Shown one piece after another: positions 19,202 through 27,920 of a DNA stretch of 64,000 nucleotides (position 1 is the stretch's first letter; every line of letters starts with the position of its first letter). The position numbers and the translations under genes are program-made. The stretch lies in the NCBI GenBank assembly GCA_020725865.1, contig DYEC01000024.1, positions 62,001-126,000 on the forward strand, in the 5' to 3' direction. The DNA comes from Anaerolinea sp. (GTDB taxonomy: Bacteria; Chloroflexota; Anaerolineae; Anaerolineales; Anaerolineaceae). Below the pieces are notes generated by a model, which searched no databases, was not told where the DNA came from, and saw nothing but the letters and a program-made list of their open reading frames with translations.

Positions 19202-20851
19202 ATGTCTATCCCACAATATCTTGAATGTATGCAGTGTCAGCATCAGCAGGCTTATAAGCCGCTGGAGTTGCCAACTTGCGAGAATTGCGGCGCTAACTGG
19301 TTAGAACCGATCTATGATTATGCTTTGTTCAAGCGGCAGGTATTGCGCGGCTTACCCGGACGACTGTTCAATATGTGGCGTTATCATGAGGTCCTGCCGG
19401 TTAATGATCCATTTGCGTTGAATCTGGACTATGTGGGCGGGACGCCACTGGTTCCTGCCCGGCAATTTGCTGCCGATTTAGAGAGCACCCGACTTTATAT
19501 TAAAGACGAACGTTACGGACCAACCAGCTCATTTAAGGATCGCCAAGCAGCTCTTTCGGTCGCGGCAATGCTGGAAGCTGGCGTGCGCGAAAGCGTGATT
19601 GCCTCGACCGGTAACGCGGCAGTGGCTTATGCGGCTGCCTGTGCTCGAGCAGGTATCAAGTTATGGGTCTTCATGACCAGTCTGGTACCTTCAGAGAAGC
19701 TGCGCGAGGCAGCGTTGTTTGGTGCCGAGGTCATTAAAGTCAGCGGCACCTATGATCAAACCAAACAAATAGCGGCAGAGTTTGCCCGCCGGCGCGGTTT
19801 GCCCCTCGATCGCGGTGCGCATAGCATCCCGGCGCGTGAGAGTATGAAGACCCTTGCCTATGAGATTGCCGAACAGCTTGGCTGGCAGGCACCCGATTGG
19901 TACGTGCAATCAGTTAGCGGCGGACTTGGTCCGCTGGGGGTATATCATGGTTTTATGGAATTGCTCCGCATGGGACTGGTGGATCGTATTCCAAAGATAG
20001 CGGTTATTCAAACGGAAGGTTGTGCACCGATGGTGCATGCTTTTAAGGCAGGTAAGCCTACAGCCGATCCGGTCATCCCACAAACGTTGATCGCCATCCT
20101 CTCAACAGGCGATCCGGGAAAGACTTACACATATCTCTGGAAGTTGCTCAACCAGTATGGCGGTGTGATGGAAAGCGTGAGTGACAGCGAGGCGTTTACC
20201 GTGATGCATTCGCTGGCAAAGCGTGAGGGGATGGCAGTAGAGCCGGCTGCGGCGGTGGCATTTGCTGGTTATGAAAAGCTGCGCCGGCAAGGTGTCATCG
20301 GTGCTGATGAGCTGGTGGTCATCAATTGTAGCGGGCATACCTTCCCGGTGGAAAAGCATGTGCTGGGCGACCAATGGAAAGTGGATATCAGTTTGGGTAG
20401 CGTTGCACCGGCAGCTCCTAAAGAAGGGCTGGTAGCGGCACTGGAATCTCTCGATGAAAAAACTACCACCGTGTTGATTATCGAAGATAACCCCGATGAC
20501 GCGTTACTGATTCGTCGGTTTCTGGAGAGCCGTAAAGCCTACCGCGTTTTCCATGCAGAGAGCGGTATGGAAGGATTGAAGCAGGCGCGTCAACGCTTGC
20601 CAGATTTGATAATTTTGGATATGATGATGCCGGAAGTGGACGGTTTTCAGGTTTTAAAGGAATTAAAGCAAGAAGAAGCTACCGGGCGCATCCCGGTGAT
20701 TATTGTTAGCGCCAGAGATGTCACCAGATCAGAATTAGAAGCTGTGGGTGGTGTGGAGGGTGTCTATCAGAAAAGTAATCTTCCAGTACAGACTTTCTTG
20801 AATCAGGTGACGGAAGTGCTTGAACAAAAACGGCGCGCAGAAGAGGAGTAA
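19202..20851 (+). CDS. Threonine synthase-like PLP enzyme fused to a response-regulator receiver
   Basis: A 549-residue fusion. Residues 1-400: an N-terminal zinc-ribbon-like part (two CxxC pairs in the first 30 residues) and a fold-type II PLP enzyme with Schiff-base lysine K112 in PTSSFKDRQA, the phosphate/substrate loop STGNAAVAYAA and a glycine-rich SVSGGLGPLG loop. Residues about 422-545: a CheY-like receiver with acidic pair in IIEDNPDD, phospho-acceptor D473 in IILDMMMP, a Ser in VIIVSARD and Lys in VYQKS. All catalytic receiver residues are present, so it should be phosphorylatable. Threonine synthase makes threonine from O-phosphohomoserine; whether this copy keeps that activity is unproven. 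Placed 74 bases after the histidine kinase and just before a second receiver and a second threonine synthase. Confidence 0.9.
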   Translation: MSIPQYLECMQCQHQQAYKPLELPTCENCGANWLEPIYDYALFKRQVLRGLPGRLFNMWRYHEVLPVNDPFALNLDYVGGTPLVPARQFAADLESTRLYIKDERYGPTSSFKDRQAALSVAAMLEAGVRESVIASTGNAAVAYAAACARAGIKLWVFMTSLVPSEKLREAALFGAEVIKVSGTYDQTKQIAAEFARRRGLPLDRGAHSIPARESMKTLAYEIAEQLGWQAPDWYVQSVSGGLGPLGVYHGFMELLRMGLVDRIPKIAVIQTEGCAPMVHAFKAGKPTADPVIPQTLIAILSTGDPGKTYTYLWKLLNQYGGVMESVSDSEAFTVMHSLAKREGMAVEPAAAVAFAGYEKLRRQGVIGADELVVINCSGHTFPVEKHVLGDQWKVDISLGSVAPAAPKEGLVAALESLDEKTTTVLIIEDNPDDALLIRRFLESRKAYRVFHAESGMEGLKQARQRLPDLIILDMMMPEVDGFQVLKELKQEEATGRIPVIIVSARDVTRSELEAVGGVEGVYQKSNLPVQTFLNQVTEVLEQKRRAEEE

Positions 20852-20855
20852 GCCA

Positions 20856-21239
20856 ATGAGCCGACGTGTGCTTTATATCGAAGATAATCCGGACAATATG
20901 ACATTAGTGCAACGGGCAATTGAGGCTATTGGATTGACTTTCATCGGAGCAGAAAATGGGACGCGGGGATTGGAAGTCGCCTTTTCTGACACACCAGATT
21001 TGATTTTGCTGGATATAAATTTACCTGATATAGATGGTTATGAGGTGGCGCGCCGTCTGCGCAATAGCGGCAGGGCCGAGTTAAAGTATGTTCCGATTGT
21101 CGCGGTCACTGCCAATGCACTGCGCGGCGATGCCGAAAAGGCGCTTGAGGCAGGCTGTGATGTTTACATGTCCAAACCGATCAATATCCGTGAGCTGTGG
21201 GCACGGGTCGAAGCATTGCTGTCTGATACAAAGTCGTGA
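20856..21239 (+). CDS. Single-domain response regulator (CheY/DivK-like receiver)
   Basis: A 127-residue stand-alone receiver. Seen: VLYIEDNPDN acidic pocket, phospho-acceptor D53 in ILLDINLPDIDG, Thr in VAVTANALRGDA and Lys in YMSKPI. There is no output domain. ATG 20856 is chosen because AGAGGAG lies eight bases upstream; the longer frame from a TTG would overlap the preceding fusion gene. Its TGA overlaps the GTG start of the downstream threonine synthase gene (GTGA, 21236-21239). Likely partner of the histidine kinase two genes upstream; it may work as a shuttle or phosphate sink in competition with the receiver of the fusion protein. Confidence 0.93.
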   Translation: MSRRVLYIEDNPDNMTLVQRAIEAIGLTFIGAENGTRGLEVAFSDTPDLILLDINLPDIDGYEVARRLRNSGRAELKYVPIVAVTANALRGDAEKALEAGCDVYMSKPINIRELWARVEALLSDTKS

Positions 21240-22423
21240 CCTTCAATTCTCCTTTTTCTTATCTAAAACATCTGGAATGCTCTGGATGCCACGAGCATTT
21301 TGATCCGCGTCAGTTGCAGACATATTGCCCGATCTGTCAGTCACCTCTTGTTGCTCTTTATGACCTTGAAACTGCCAGAAAGCAGCTTGACCGCGAACAG
21401 ATCAGCCGGCGGCGTCAGGCGATGTGGCGCTGGCATGAATTACTGCCAGTATTTGACCCGCAGAACGTCATCACGTTGGGCGAGGGGGATACGCCCTTGC
21501 TCACCCTGCCGCATTTGGGCGCAAAGCTCGGTTTGCGGCATCTGATGCTTAAGGATGAGAGCATGAACCCAACCGGTAGCTTCAAGGCGCGCGGGCTTTC
21601 TGCAGCCATCTCCAAAGCGAAAGAGCTTGGGGTGGAAAAGGTAATTATTCCCACTGCCGGCAATGCGGGAGGCGCCATGGCAGCCTATGCCAGCCGTGCC
21701 GGTTTGAAAGCACATATCTTCATGCCCAAAGATACCCCGCTGGCGAATGTGCTGGAAAGCCGCATCGCCGGTGCAACAGTCATTTTGATTGATGGTCTGA
21801 TTTCAGAAGCTGCTGGTATGGCAGGGGTCAAAGCGCGTGAAGAGGGTTGGTTTGATGTTTCGACTTTTAAAGAACCTTATCGCCTTGAAGGCAAAAAAGT
21901 GATGGGTTATGAGCTGACCGAGGCTCTTGGATGGGTGCTGCCAGACGTAATTATCTATCCAACCGGCGGTGGCACTGGATTGGTAGGTATCTGGAAAGCA
22001 ATCGGTGAATTGGAAGCGCTGGGCTGGCTGGAAAGCAGGCGTAAGCCGCGCATGATTGCTGTGCAGGCTGAAGGTTGTGCGCCGGTAGTACGCGCTGTTG
22101 AACGCAATGCTCCCTTCTGTGATTTTTGGGTGGGTGCAGAAACGATCGCATCCGGATTGCGGGTGCCAAAAAGTTTTGCCGACCAGTTGATCTTAAAGAC
22201 AATACGAGAATCCGGCGGAACTGCAGTGGCAGTCAGCGATACAGCGATTTTACAAGCCCAGAAAGAACTGGCAATGATGGAGGGAGTATTCGCTGCCCCG
22301 GAAGGTGCTGCCACGCTGGCAGCGCTAGCCACACTCAAAGAGCGTCAACTTATCCATCCGGACGAGCAAATCCTGCTTCTCAATACCGGCACCGGTCTTA
22401 AGTATCTCGAACAGTTACATTGA
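21236..22423 (+). CDS. thrC: Threonine synthase
   Basis: PLP-dependent enzyme converting O-phospho-L-homoserine to threonine, 395 aa. Seen: N-terminal zinc ribbon (CSGC and CPIC), Schiff-base lysine K117 in NPTGSFKARG, PTAGNAGGAMAAY loop, and the glycine-rich PTGGGTGLVG loop that binds the PLP phosphate. The GTG start shares four bases with the receiver stop, so its translation is tied to a signalling gene. It is a paralogue of the PLP part of the fusion protein two genes upstream, but lacks a receiver. No other threonine-pathway gene (hom, thrB) is in the window. It is convergent with a small membrane protein gene only about 30 bases away. Confidence 0.9.
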   Translation: MTFNSPFSYLKHLECSGCHEHFDPRQLQTYCPICQSPLVALYDLETARKQLDREQISRRRQAMWRWHELLPVFDPQNVITLGEGDTPLLTLPHLGAKLGLRHLMLKDESMNPTGSFKARGLSAAISKAKELGVEKVIIPTAGNAGGAMAAYASRAGLKAHIFMPKDTPLANVLESRIAGATVILIDGLISEAAGMAGVKAREEGWFDVSTFKEPYRLEGKKVMGYELTEALGWVLPDVIIYPTGGGTGLVGIWKAIGELEALGWLESRRKPRMIAVQAEGCAPVVRAVERNAPFCDFWVGAETIASGLRVPKSFADQLILKTIRESGGTAVAVSDTAILQAQKELAMMEGVFAAPEGAATLAALATLKERQLIHPDEQILLLNTGTGLKYLEQLH

Positions 22424-22454
22424 GAAGGCTGAGATAAGGAACAAAGCTGGCATT

Positions 22455-22673
22455 TTATCCCGTGATTCTCAGTGTCCTATAAAGTGTGTAGATGGCAGTC
22501 CCCGTGAAAGTTATGAAAAGAAGGGCGGAGATACGCAGAATATTCCACTCCAATTGTGGATTGGGTTCGCCATGGTAGATGTCGGTTAGTGCAAGATGGC
22601 TGAAAAACAATGCAATGAGCGCGGCGATTCCCAAAGCCATACTCAACTTGATAAGCGTCTTTAGCCTGTTCAT
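22455..22673 (-). CDS. Small two-helix membrane protein
   Basis: A 72-residue protein with two hydrophobic helices (about 10-30 and 45-66) separated by a polar DIYHGEPNPQ segment. ATG start with AGGAAGG seven bases upstream supports real translation. No family recognised and no functional clue from context; it lies downstream of the CPBP protease gene on the same strand, 65 bases away. Confidence 0.6.
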   Translation of the reverse strand: MNRLKTLIKLSMALGIAALIALFFSHLALTDIYHGEPNPQLEWNILRISALLFITFTGTAIYTLYRTLRITG

Positions 22674-22738
22674 CTGAAACCTTCCTGTTGTAACAAATGG
22701 TTTATCCCGTCTGTCTTAAAATTGGATAGAGCGAAGTA

Positions 22739-23632
22739 TTAGCCCGTTTTTGTAGCGCAAAAGTATTTTGCGAAAACCCGCAATTCCTTTCTGAAATACA
22801 GGATAGCAATTGTGAGGAGCATAGTCAATATAAGCCCAAGATTACAGGCGACCTGGTTCTGAATTACCGCATAGTAGGAGAAGGATGCAGCGGTGTTATT
22901 CATAGTGATATGAGCCAGCGCAGTCACAAAGATGCTCTCACTTTTGGTGTACACATACGCCAGGTAGGTATGAGTACAAATGGAACCAAGTGCCAGAATG
23001 AGCAGATTAAGTATGGTTTGCCAGAATGGTAATTTGGTTGCCTGTGGGATAACGAAAGCAAGCGGAATGTGCCAGAGGTACCACAACAGCCCGCCGATGA
23101 TGATGCCAATCCAGGGCTTGATCTTGTAGAGCATGGGAAACATAAAGCCACGATGACCAAATTCCTCACCAAAACCGGTGATGATGCCCGGAATGACGTT
23201 TAACACGGTTAATCCGCCGATGGTGTAGATGAGTAGCATCATGCTGGGGGTGAAACCTGGTGGAAGTGCAGCCTGAATATCTTGTCCTGTGACGGTAAAT
23301 TGTTGTGCCAATTTGTCCAGAAAAACCCGGCCGCTGAAATCCCAGGTGATGCCGCCGAATGCAGTAAAGGAGATATAGGATACTCCGGTAATCCCCAGCG
23401 AAATCAGCCAGAATTTGAGATAATCTTTCAGCCTGCCAAAGCGCAAATTGGCGTCGCTGAATTTTGGTGGGTAGAAGAAAAGGCGTGTCAACAGGGCGGC
23501 GATGGCGGGGGTCATCATATATCCCTGTGCCAGATAGGCGCCATATTGTCCAGCCATCCTTGCTCCAATGATAAAAACGGTGCAAAGGACGGCAAGAAGT
23601 GTGAAGTAAAAGATAAGCGCTTTGTGTTTCAT
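22739..23632 (-). CDS. CPBP family intramembrane metalloprotease (CAAX prenyl protease-like)
   Basis: A 297-residue polytopic membrane protein with at least seven hydrophobic helices. The three glutamate/histidine motifs of the CPBP (Abi/CAAX, Rce1-like) family are visible: EEFGHR (EExxxR), LWHIPLA (H) and ALAHITMNN (HxxxN). Bacterial members cleave membrane peptides or protect against bacteriocins; the substrate here is unknown. The frame is open up to 23707, but that would overlap the upstream GNAT gene; ATG 23632 immediately precedes the first transmembrane helix and is preferred. It lies 28 bases after the GNAT stop. Confidence 0.85.
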   Translation of the reverse strand: MKHKALIFYFTLLAVLCTVFIIGARMAGQYGAYLAQGYMMTPAIAALLTRLFFYPPKFSDANLRFGRLKDYLKFWLISLGITGVSYISFTAFGGITWDFSGRVFLDKLAQQFTVTGQDIQAALPPGFTPSMMLLIYTIGGLTVLNVIPGIITGFGEEFGHRGFMFPMLYKIKPWIGIIIGGLLWYLWHIPLAFVIPQATKLPFWQTILNLLILALGSICTHTYLAYVYTKSESIFVTALAHITMNNTAASFSYYAVIQNQVACNLGLILTMLLTIAILYFRKELRVFAKYFCATKTG

Positions 23633-23660
23633 TGTTGTTATTCGCTTAAGAATTTGCAGG

Positions 23661-24191
23661 TTATATCGGGTTTTGTTGATTAATCTTTGCGTACAAAAAC
23701 TGGTCAAGAATTTGACCGTCCTTGATTACGCTGCTTCTCATTCGTCCTTCTAACTCGAAACCTGCTTTTCGCAACACCCGACAGGAAGCGGCATTGGTGG
23801 CGTAAGGCTCGGCGTAAATGCGCACCAAACCAAAGTGTTCAAAGGCAAAACCAACGAATCGGGTTACAGATTCGCTCATGATCCCTTTTCCCCAATAGGG
23901 TTCTGCCAGCCAGTATCCCAGTTCGGCAGTAAATCGGTGGACATCGGTATTTATGGTGAGACCGATCCCGCCGATTACTTCTTCTGGTGTCGCGATGGCG
24001 AAAAAAGTCACCGGGTTTTGTTGGGCAACCATTGCAAGGAATTCTCTGGCATGTTCAATTGTATATGGAAAGGGAAAACCATCCCGCAGGTTGATCCAGA
24101 TTTTACGATTGTTGGCGTATTTCGCCAGTGCATCAGCATCGTGGATGCTCCAATAACGGATCGTTCCAAAAGATGTATTGATGATTGCCAT
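23661..24191 (-). CDS. GNAT family N-acetyltransferase (RimJ/RimL type)
   Basis: A 176-residue acetyltransferase of the RimJ/RimL-like group that transfers acetyl from acetyl-CoA to an amine of a protein or small molecule. Seen: IGLTI and ELGYWLAEPYWGKGIMSE (acetyl-CoA-binding motif A, here EPYWGKGI), followed by the typical ASCRVLRKAGFELEGRMR motif near the C-terminus. Start at ATG with AGGGAA upstream. Precedes the CPBP protease gene in the same direction. Substrate cannot be read from the sequence. Confidence 0.9.
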   Translation of the reverse strand: MAIINTSFGTIRYWSIHDADALAKYANNRKIWINLRDGFPFPYTIEHAREFLAMVAQQNPVTFFAIATPEEVIGGIGLTINTDVHRFTAELGYWLAEPYWGKGIMSESVTRFVGFAFEHFGLVRIYAEPYATNAASCRVLRKAGFELEGRMRSSVIKDGQILDQFLYAKINQQNPI

Positions 24192-24337
24192 AACTTGTTT
24201 CCCTGAAAAACAATGTTTCGCGCGTTTGGGTCAAATTTTGCGCTTAGGTGGCGTGGGCGGAATAAGCAATTACATCGTTGACATATATAATTCGGAAACT
24301 CATTTACCAACCCCTCTAATCCGTATTAGCCGATGGG

Positions 24338-24817
24338 TCAGGAGTGGGCTATCAACTGCAAAGCCCAGTTGCCGGCACGTTCAAGTTCACCATCTTTCAG
24401 GGGACCTTCCTGACCGCTGACAAAAAAACCTTCCGGCGGCACAAGCAGATACCCTCCCAGTTTTTTAAGATGTCTTCCGATGACATTCGCAGCATATCCG
24501 CCAGTGTTAACGATGAAGCGGAAGAAAGGTGACTTAATATCACTCAGCATGATTCGGGTATCAAAAGTAGCAACCCGCACACTCTTGAGGTCGGTTTGGT
24601 CAAGTGCTTTCAGGAATGTCTGTATTGCTTCTGTTGGGCGAAAACCACGCGTGGGTGAACCAACAATCAGAAGGTCCACTCCCCGAATGTTTTCGGTTTT
24701 CACCGAGTTAACCCGTAACGTTTGCACCGGTTCTTTAGTGCCGATTGTGTCACCTATTGCCCGAGCAATTTGCTCAGTATTGCCAAATACCGAGTCATAA
24801 ACAATCAATACATTCAT
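24338..24817 (-). CDS. Flavodoxin family protein
   Basis: A 159-residue FMN-binding electron carrier or flavodoxin-like protein. The FMN phosphate loop is visible at the N-terminus (VYDSVFGNTEQIA), as are SPTRGFRPTEA and the GGYA region that normally flanks the isoalloxazine ring. ATG start with AAGGAAA eight bases upstream. It starts 12 bases after the isochorismatase stop, so the two are probably co-transcribed. It resembles the flavodoxins of menaquinone/energy metabolism only in fold; the redox partner is unknown. Confidence 0.88.
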   Translation of the reverse strand: MNVLIVYDSVFGNTEQIARAIGDTIGTKEPVQTLRVNSVKTENIRGVDLLIVGSPTRGFRPTEAIQTFLKALDQTDLKSVRVATFDTRIMLSDIKSPFFRFIVNTGGYAANVIGRHLKKLGGYLLVPPEGFFVSGQEGPLKDGELERAGNWALQLIAHS

Positions 24818-24829
24818 TTTTTATTTTCC

Positions 24830-25393
24830 TTAATGATGTTGAAGAATATAGATAGCTTGTTCGCTATCCACGATAACATTGGGTTGGGTACGTGCCATGA
24901 TACGAAGGACAGCCTGGTGCGCTTCGTCGTCAGTGGTTGCGCAGCCATCCGAAACCACGCGCAGGTAGAAATCGCGGGCGTGGGCGTCCATTGCAGTCAT
25001 CAATACACATCCATCAGTGATGATTCCCGTCACGACAACGGTATCCACCCCTAGACAGCGGAGAAGCACTTCCAGATCGGTATTGTAAAAGCCGGAATAA
25101 CGGCGCTTGATAACAGTGTAATCGCCGTCCAGGTATTCTAGCCCTTCAATCAAATCCGCACCGGTTGTGCCTTCTATGCAATGGATTGGGCTGATATCGG
25201 CTTCGCGTCCGAAGTCAATCAGTTGTCGTCGGTGTTCCTGGATGATCCAGATGACTGGCGTACCGCTGGAGCGGGCCGCACTTGCCAGCTTGTTTATGAC
25301 TGGTACCAGTGCTTTAGCGCCGGGCGTGTATAAACGACTATCCGGTTTTATTCCATCATTTTGCATATCAATAATCAAAAGGGCTGGTTTCAT
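24830..25393 (-). CDS. Cysteine hydrolase, isochorismatase family
   Basis: A 187-residue hydrolase of the isochorismatase/nicotinamidase superfamily. The catalytic triad is visible: Asp in LLIIDMQND, Lys in YTVIKRRYSG, and the nucleophilic Cys in TGIITDGCVLMTA, followed by the DA motif. Family members hydrolyse isochorismate, nicotinamide, N-carbamoyl compounds or related amides; the substrate is not evident. The frame is open to 25462 but ATG 25393 has GGAG about nine bases upstream and begins right at the first beta strand. Upstream gap is divergent with the YtxH gene. Confidence 0.87.
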   Translation of the reverse strand: MKPALLIIDMQNDGIKPDSRLYTPGAKALVPVINKLASAARSSGTPVIWIIQEHRRQLIDFGREADISPIHCIEGTTGADLIEGLEYLDGDYTVIKRRYSGFYNTDLEVLLRCLGVDTVVVTGIITDGCVLMTAMDAHARDFYLRVVSDGCATTDDEAHQAVLRIMARTQPNVIVDSEQAIYILQHH

Positions 25394-25517
25394 GAGAGCT
25401 TTCTCCGAGCGAGAACAAATATTTCTGTGACTGGATGAGGCATATCGAGTGTATATTATCACAGAATTACGTTAGAATTAAAAACGAGATTGGTTTATAA
25501 ATTGAGATAGGAGCGAT

Positions 25518-25736
25518 ATGAGTAAAGCACTTGGTTTCTTTCTTGGACTGTTTTCCGGTATGGTTGTAGGCGGAGTTGCTGTACTGTTGTTAACCCCTAA
25601 AGCTGGCCGCGAGCTGCGGGATGAATTGCAGGACGACTTGGGTAACATTGCCCGCGACGTTGGACACACATTTGGCGGGAGTTATATTCTGCTGGAAAGA
25701 CAGCAGCAAAATTCGGCACAAGAACCTACCTCTTAA
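25518..25736 (+). CDS. YtxH domain-containing protein
   Basis: A 72-residue membrane-anchored protein typical of the YtxH family: one N-terminal glycine-rich helix (GFFLGLFSGMVVGGVAVLLL), the conserved TPKAGRELR turn, and an amphipathic C-terminal helix. TAGGAG seven bases before the ATG. General-stress or envelope role known for Bacillus YtxH is only loosely transferable. Single gene between divergent and convergent neighbours. Confidence 0.85.
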   Translation: MSKALGFFLGLFSGMVVGGVAVLLLTPKAGRELRDELQDDLGNIARDVGHTFGGSYILLERQQQNSAQEPTS

Positions 25737-25826
25737 TTTTTAATTTTTGAACAGTTTTGTATCGTCTGGGATTTCTAGCGGTTACATGAAGCTTTATCGG
25801 CGATATTAAGAAGATATCCGAAAAAA

Positions 25827-27920
25827 TTAGTTTTGCTTTTCCTGCTTTAGCAGGCGCGCCGAGTTGGCAAGAATGCCCAGATCGGGCAAAGATTGTGCTG
25901 CGGCAGCCAAAACGGGCGGAAGAATCCCCAATGCAGCTAGTGTCAGACCGACAAGATTATAAACCCCGGTAAAAATCAGATTCATCTTCACCACACTCAT
26001 CGTGCGTCTCGCAATGCGTAAAACTTTTGGGATAAGCCGCCAATCCTCATGTAGCAGAGCAATATGTGCGACTTCAATAGCGATGTCGCTGCCGACAGCG
26101 CCCATCGCAATTCCCACATTTGCTTGTGCCAGCGCAGGCGCATCGTTAATGCCATCGCCGATCATGATGACTGTTTTTCCCTTCGCTTGGTAATCCTTCA
26201 CAATTTGGATTTTGTCTTCTGGCAGTAAATCGGCGCGGTATGCGATGCCCAGACTGCCCGCCAGCGCCGCCGCGGCACGTTCGTGATCGCCCGTTAGCAG
26301 CTCGATATGTTTGACACCCAGCGAATAGAGCTCTTTGAGTGCCTCAGGGACTTCTCTGCGCAATGTGTCAGCAGCGGCAAGAATTGCTGCCAGCTTGTTG
26401 TTGCATGTAACAAGAAGCAATGTTTTGCCCTGCGCTTCCAATTGTTGCACCTCGGGCAATGCTTGTACTTGCGGGAACAAGTGCCGGTTGCCTATGGTTA
26501 TTTGCATTCCATTGACACGAGCGCGAACACCCTGCCCGGGTAATGCTTCGAAGTCCTGAGGTTCAGCAAGCGGTAAATGTTGCTCACGGGCGGCGGCGCG
26601 TACCGCCTCAGCCAGCGGATGTTCTGAATAACGTTCTGCGGCGGCAGCTAACGTCAGAATTTCAAGGGTTGACAACCCATTCAACGCAATGATGTCAGTG
26701 ATTTTCGGTTGACCAAGCGTCAGTGTGCCGGTTTTGTCTATCAATACCACATCGGCGCGCGCCAGTGTCTCGAGATATTTGCCGCCTTTGATCAACAAGC
26801 CGCGTTTGGCGCTTGCACCAATGGAAGCCAGCATGGCAATCGGCGTTGCCAGCGCAATCGAACAGGAGCAAGCCACTACCAATACCGCAGCAGTGGCGAG
26901 CGGGTTGCGGCTGATGAGAAAAGTCAGCGCTGCGATACCAGCCACCAGCGGCAGGTAATACCCGCTGAAGCGGTCAGCGAAACGCTGCACTTCGGAGCGG
27001 TGCGCTTCGGCTTCTTCGACCATTTTGATCACACGTCCGAAAGTAGTATCCGGACCAACGCGTAACGTTTTGATGCGCAGGCTACCCAGCTTGGCAATTG
27101 TGGCGGCGAAGACATGCGAGCCTTTTACTACCTCGACCGGCATTGCTTCACCAGTAATGGAGGATTGATCCACTGTGGCGTGGCCATCCAGTACTTCGCC
27201 GTCCACCGGGATTTTCTCGCCGGGGCGGACAATCACTACCTCGCCGGTCTGTACCTCGGAAACTGGCACTTCCTGCTCTATTCCATCACGTTCGATACGT
27301 ACAGTTTGAGGAGCGAGAGCATTCAATTCTTTGACTGCACGGCGGGCGCCCTCGGTGGTGAATTGCTCTACATAACTGCCGATACGCATGAAAATAACGA
27401 CAATCGCCGCCGTGACCCACTCACCAACCAGCAAAGCGGCAATTACGCCGATGGTCATCAGGGTGTGTGAGGTAATTTGTTTTTTGAGAGCGGCACGTAC
27501 AACATTGATAAAAACTTGCCAGCCGCCAGCAATGACGATAGCAACACCTAATGGAAATGGGACAAGGACATTCAGCTTATCGAACATCCCCAGCCACTCC
27601 CCGGCAATGACAATTATCATGACAGTACCAAACACTGCCCCAAGCAAAATTTCGGACTGGCGGCTGAAGAAATTTGCGCCAGCAGATGATGGCGTATTGC
27701 CAACCGCATAACCAGCGTCTTCGATTGCTTTCCGAATTGTCGAAAAACCTACCAGCGCAGGGTCAAGATGGACAATGGCTTTTTCGGCGGTTAGCAGAAC
27801 CTGCACAGATTTGACACCGGGGAGCTTTGTGACGGCACGTTCAACATGAAGTGCGCATTCAGCGCAATCCATACCCTTGACAGGGATTTCAATAGTTTTT
27901 GTTTCCGGTGTATCTCTCAT
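25827..27920 (-). CDS. P1B-type heavy-metal-translocating ATPase with CSC transmembrane motif
   Basis: Metal-ion pump, 697 aa. Seen: N-terminal HMA metal-binding domain with GMDCAEC (Cys19, Cys22), transmembrane helices, actuator motif SSITGEAMPV (TGE), the metal-site motif C351-S352-C353, phosphorylation site D395 in DKTGTLT, nucleotide-binding HP (SEHPLAEAV) and hinge GDGINDAPALA. The metal-site motif is CSC where zinc/cadmium and copper pumps usually have CPC; the absent proline may change specificity, so the metal is not assigned. No metalloregulator (ArsR, CsoR, MerR) is adjacent. ATG start at 27920; upstream is an AT-rich gap of about 470 bases. Confidence 0.93.
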   Translation of the reverse strand: MRDTPETKTIEIPVKGMDCAECALHVERAVTKLPGVKSVQVLLTAEKAIVHLDPALVGFSTIRKAIEDAGYAVGNTPSSAGANFFSRQSEILLGAVFGTVMIIVIAGEWLGMFDKLNVLVPFPLGVAIVIAGGWQVFINVVRAALKKQITSHTLMTIGVIAALLVGEWVTAAIVVIFMRIGSYVEQFTTEGARRAVKELNALAPQTVRIERDGIEQEVPVSEVQTGEVVIVRPGEKIPVDGEVLDGHATVDQSSITGEAMPVEVVKGSHVFAATIAKLGSLRIKTLRVGPDTTFGRVIKMVEEAEAHRSEVQRFADRFSGYYLPLVAGIAALTFLISRNPLATAAVLVVACSCSIALATPIAMLASIGASAKRGLLIKGGKYLETLARADVVLIDKTGTLTLGQPKITDIIALNGLSTLEILTLAAAAERYSEHPLAEAVRAAAREQHLPLAEPQDFEALPGQGVRARVNGMQITIGNRHLFPQVQALPEVQQLEAQGKTLLLVTCNNKLAAILAAADTLRREVPEALKELYSLGVKHIELLTGDHERAAAALAGSLGIAYRADLLPEDKIQIVKDYQAKGKTVIMIGDGINDAPALAQANVGIAMGAVGSDIAIEVAHIALLHEDWRLIPKVLRIARRTMSVVKMNLIFTGVYNLVGLTLAALGILPPVLAAAAQSLPDLGILANSARLLKQEKQN

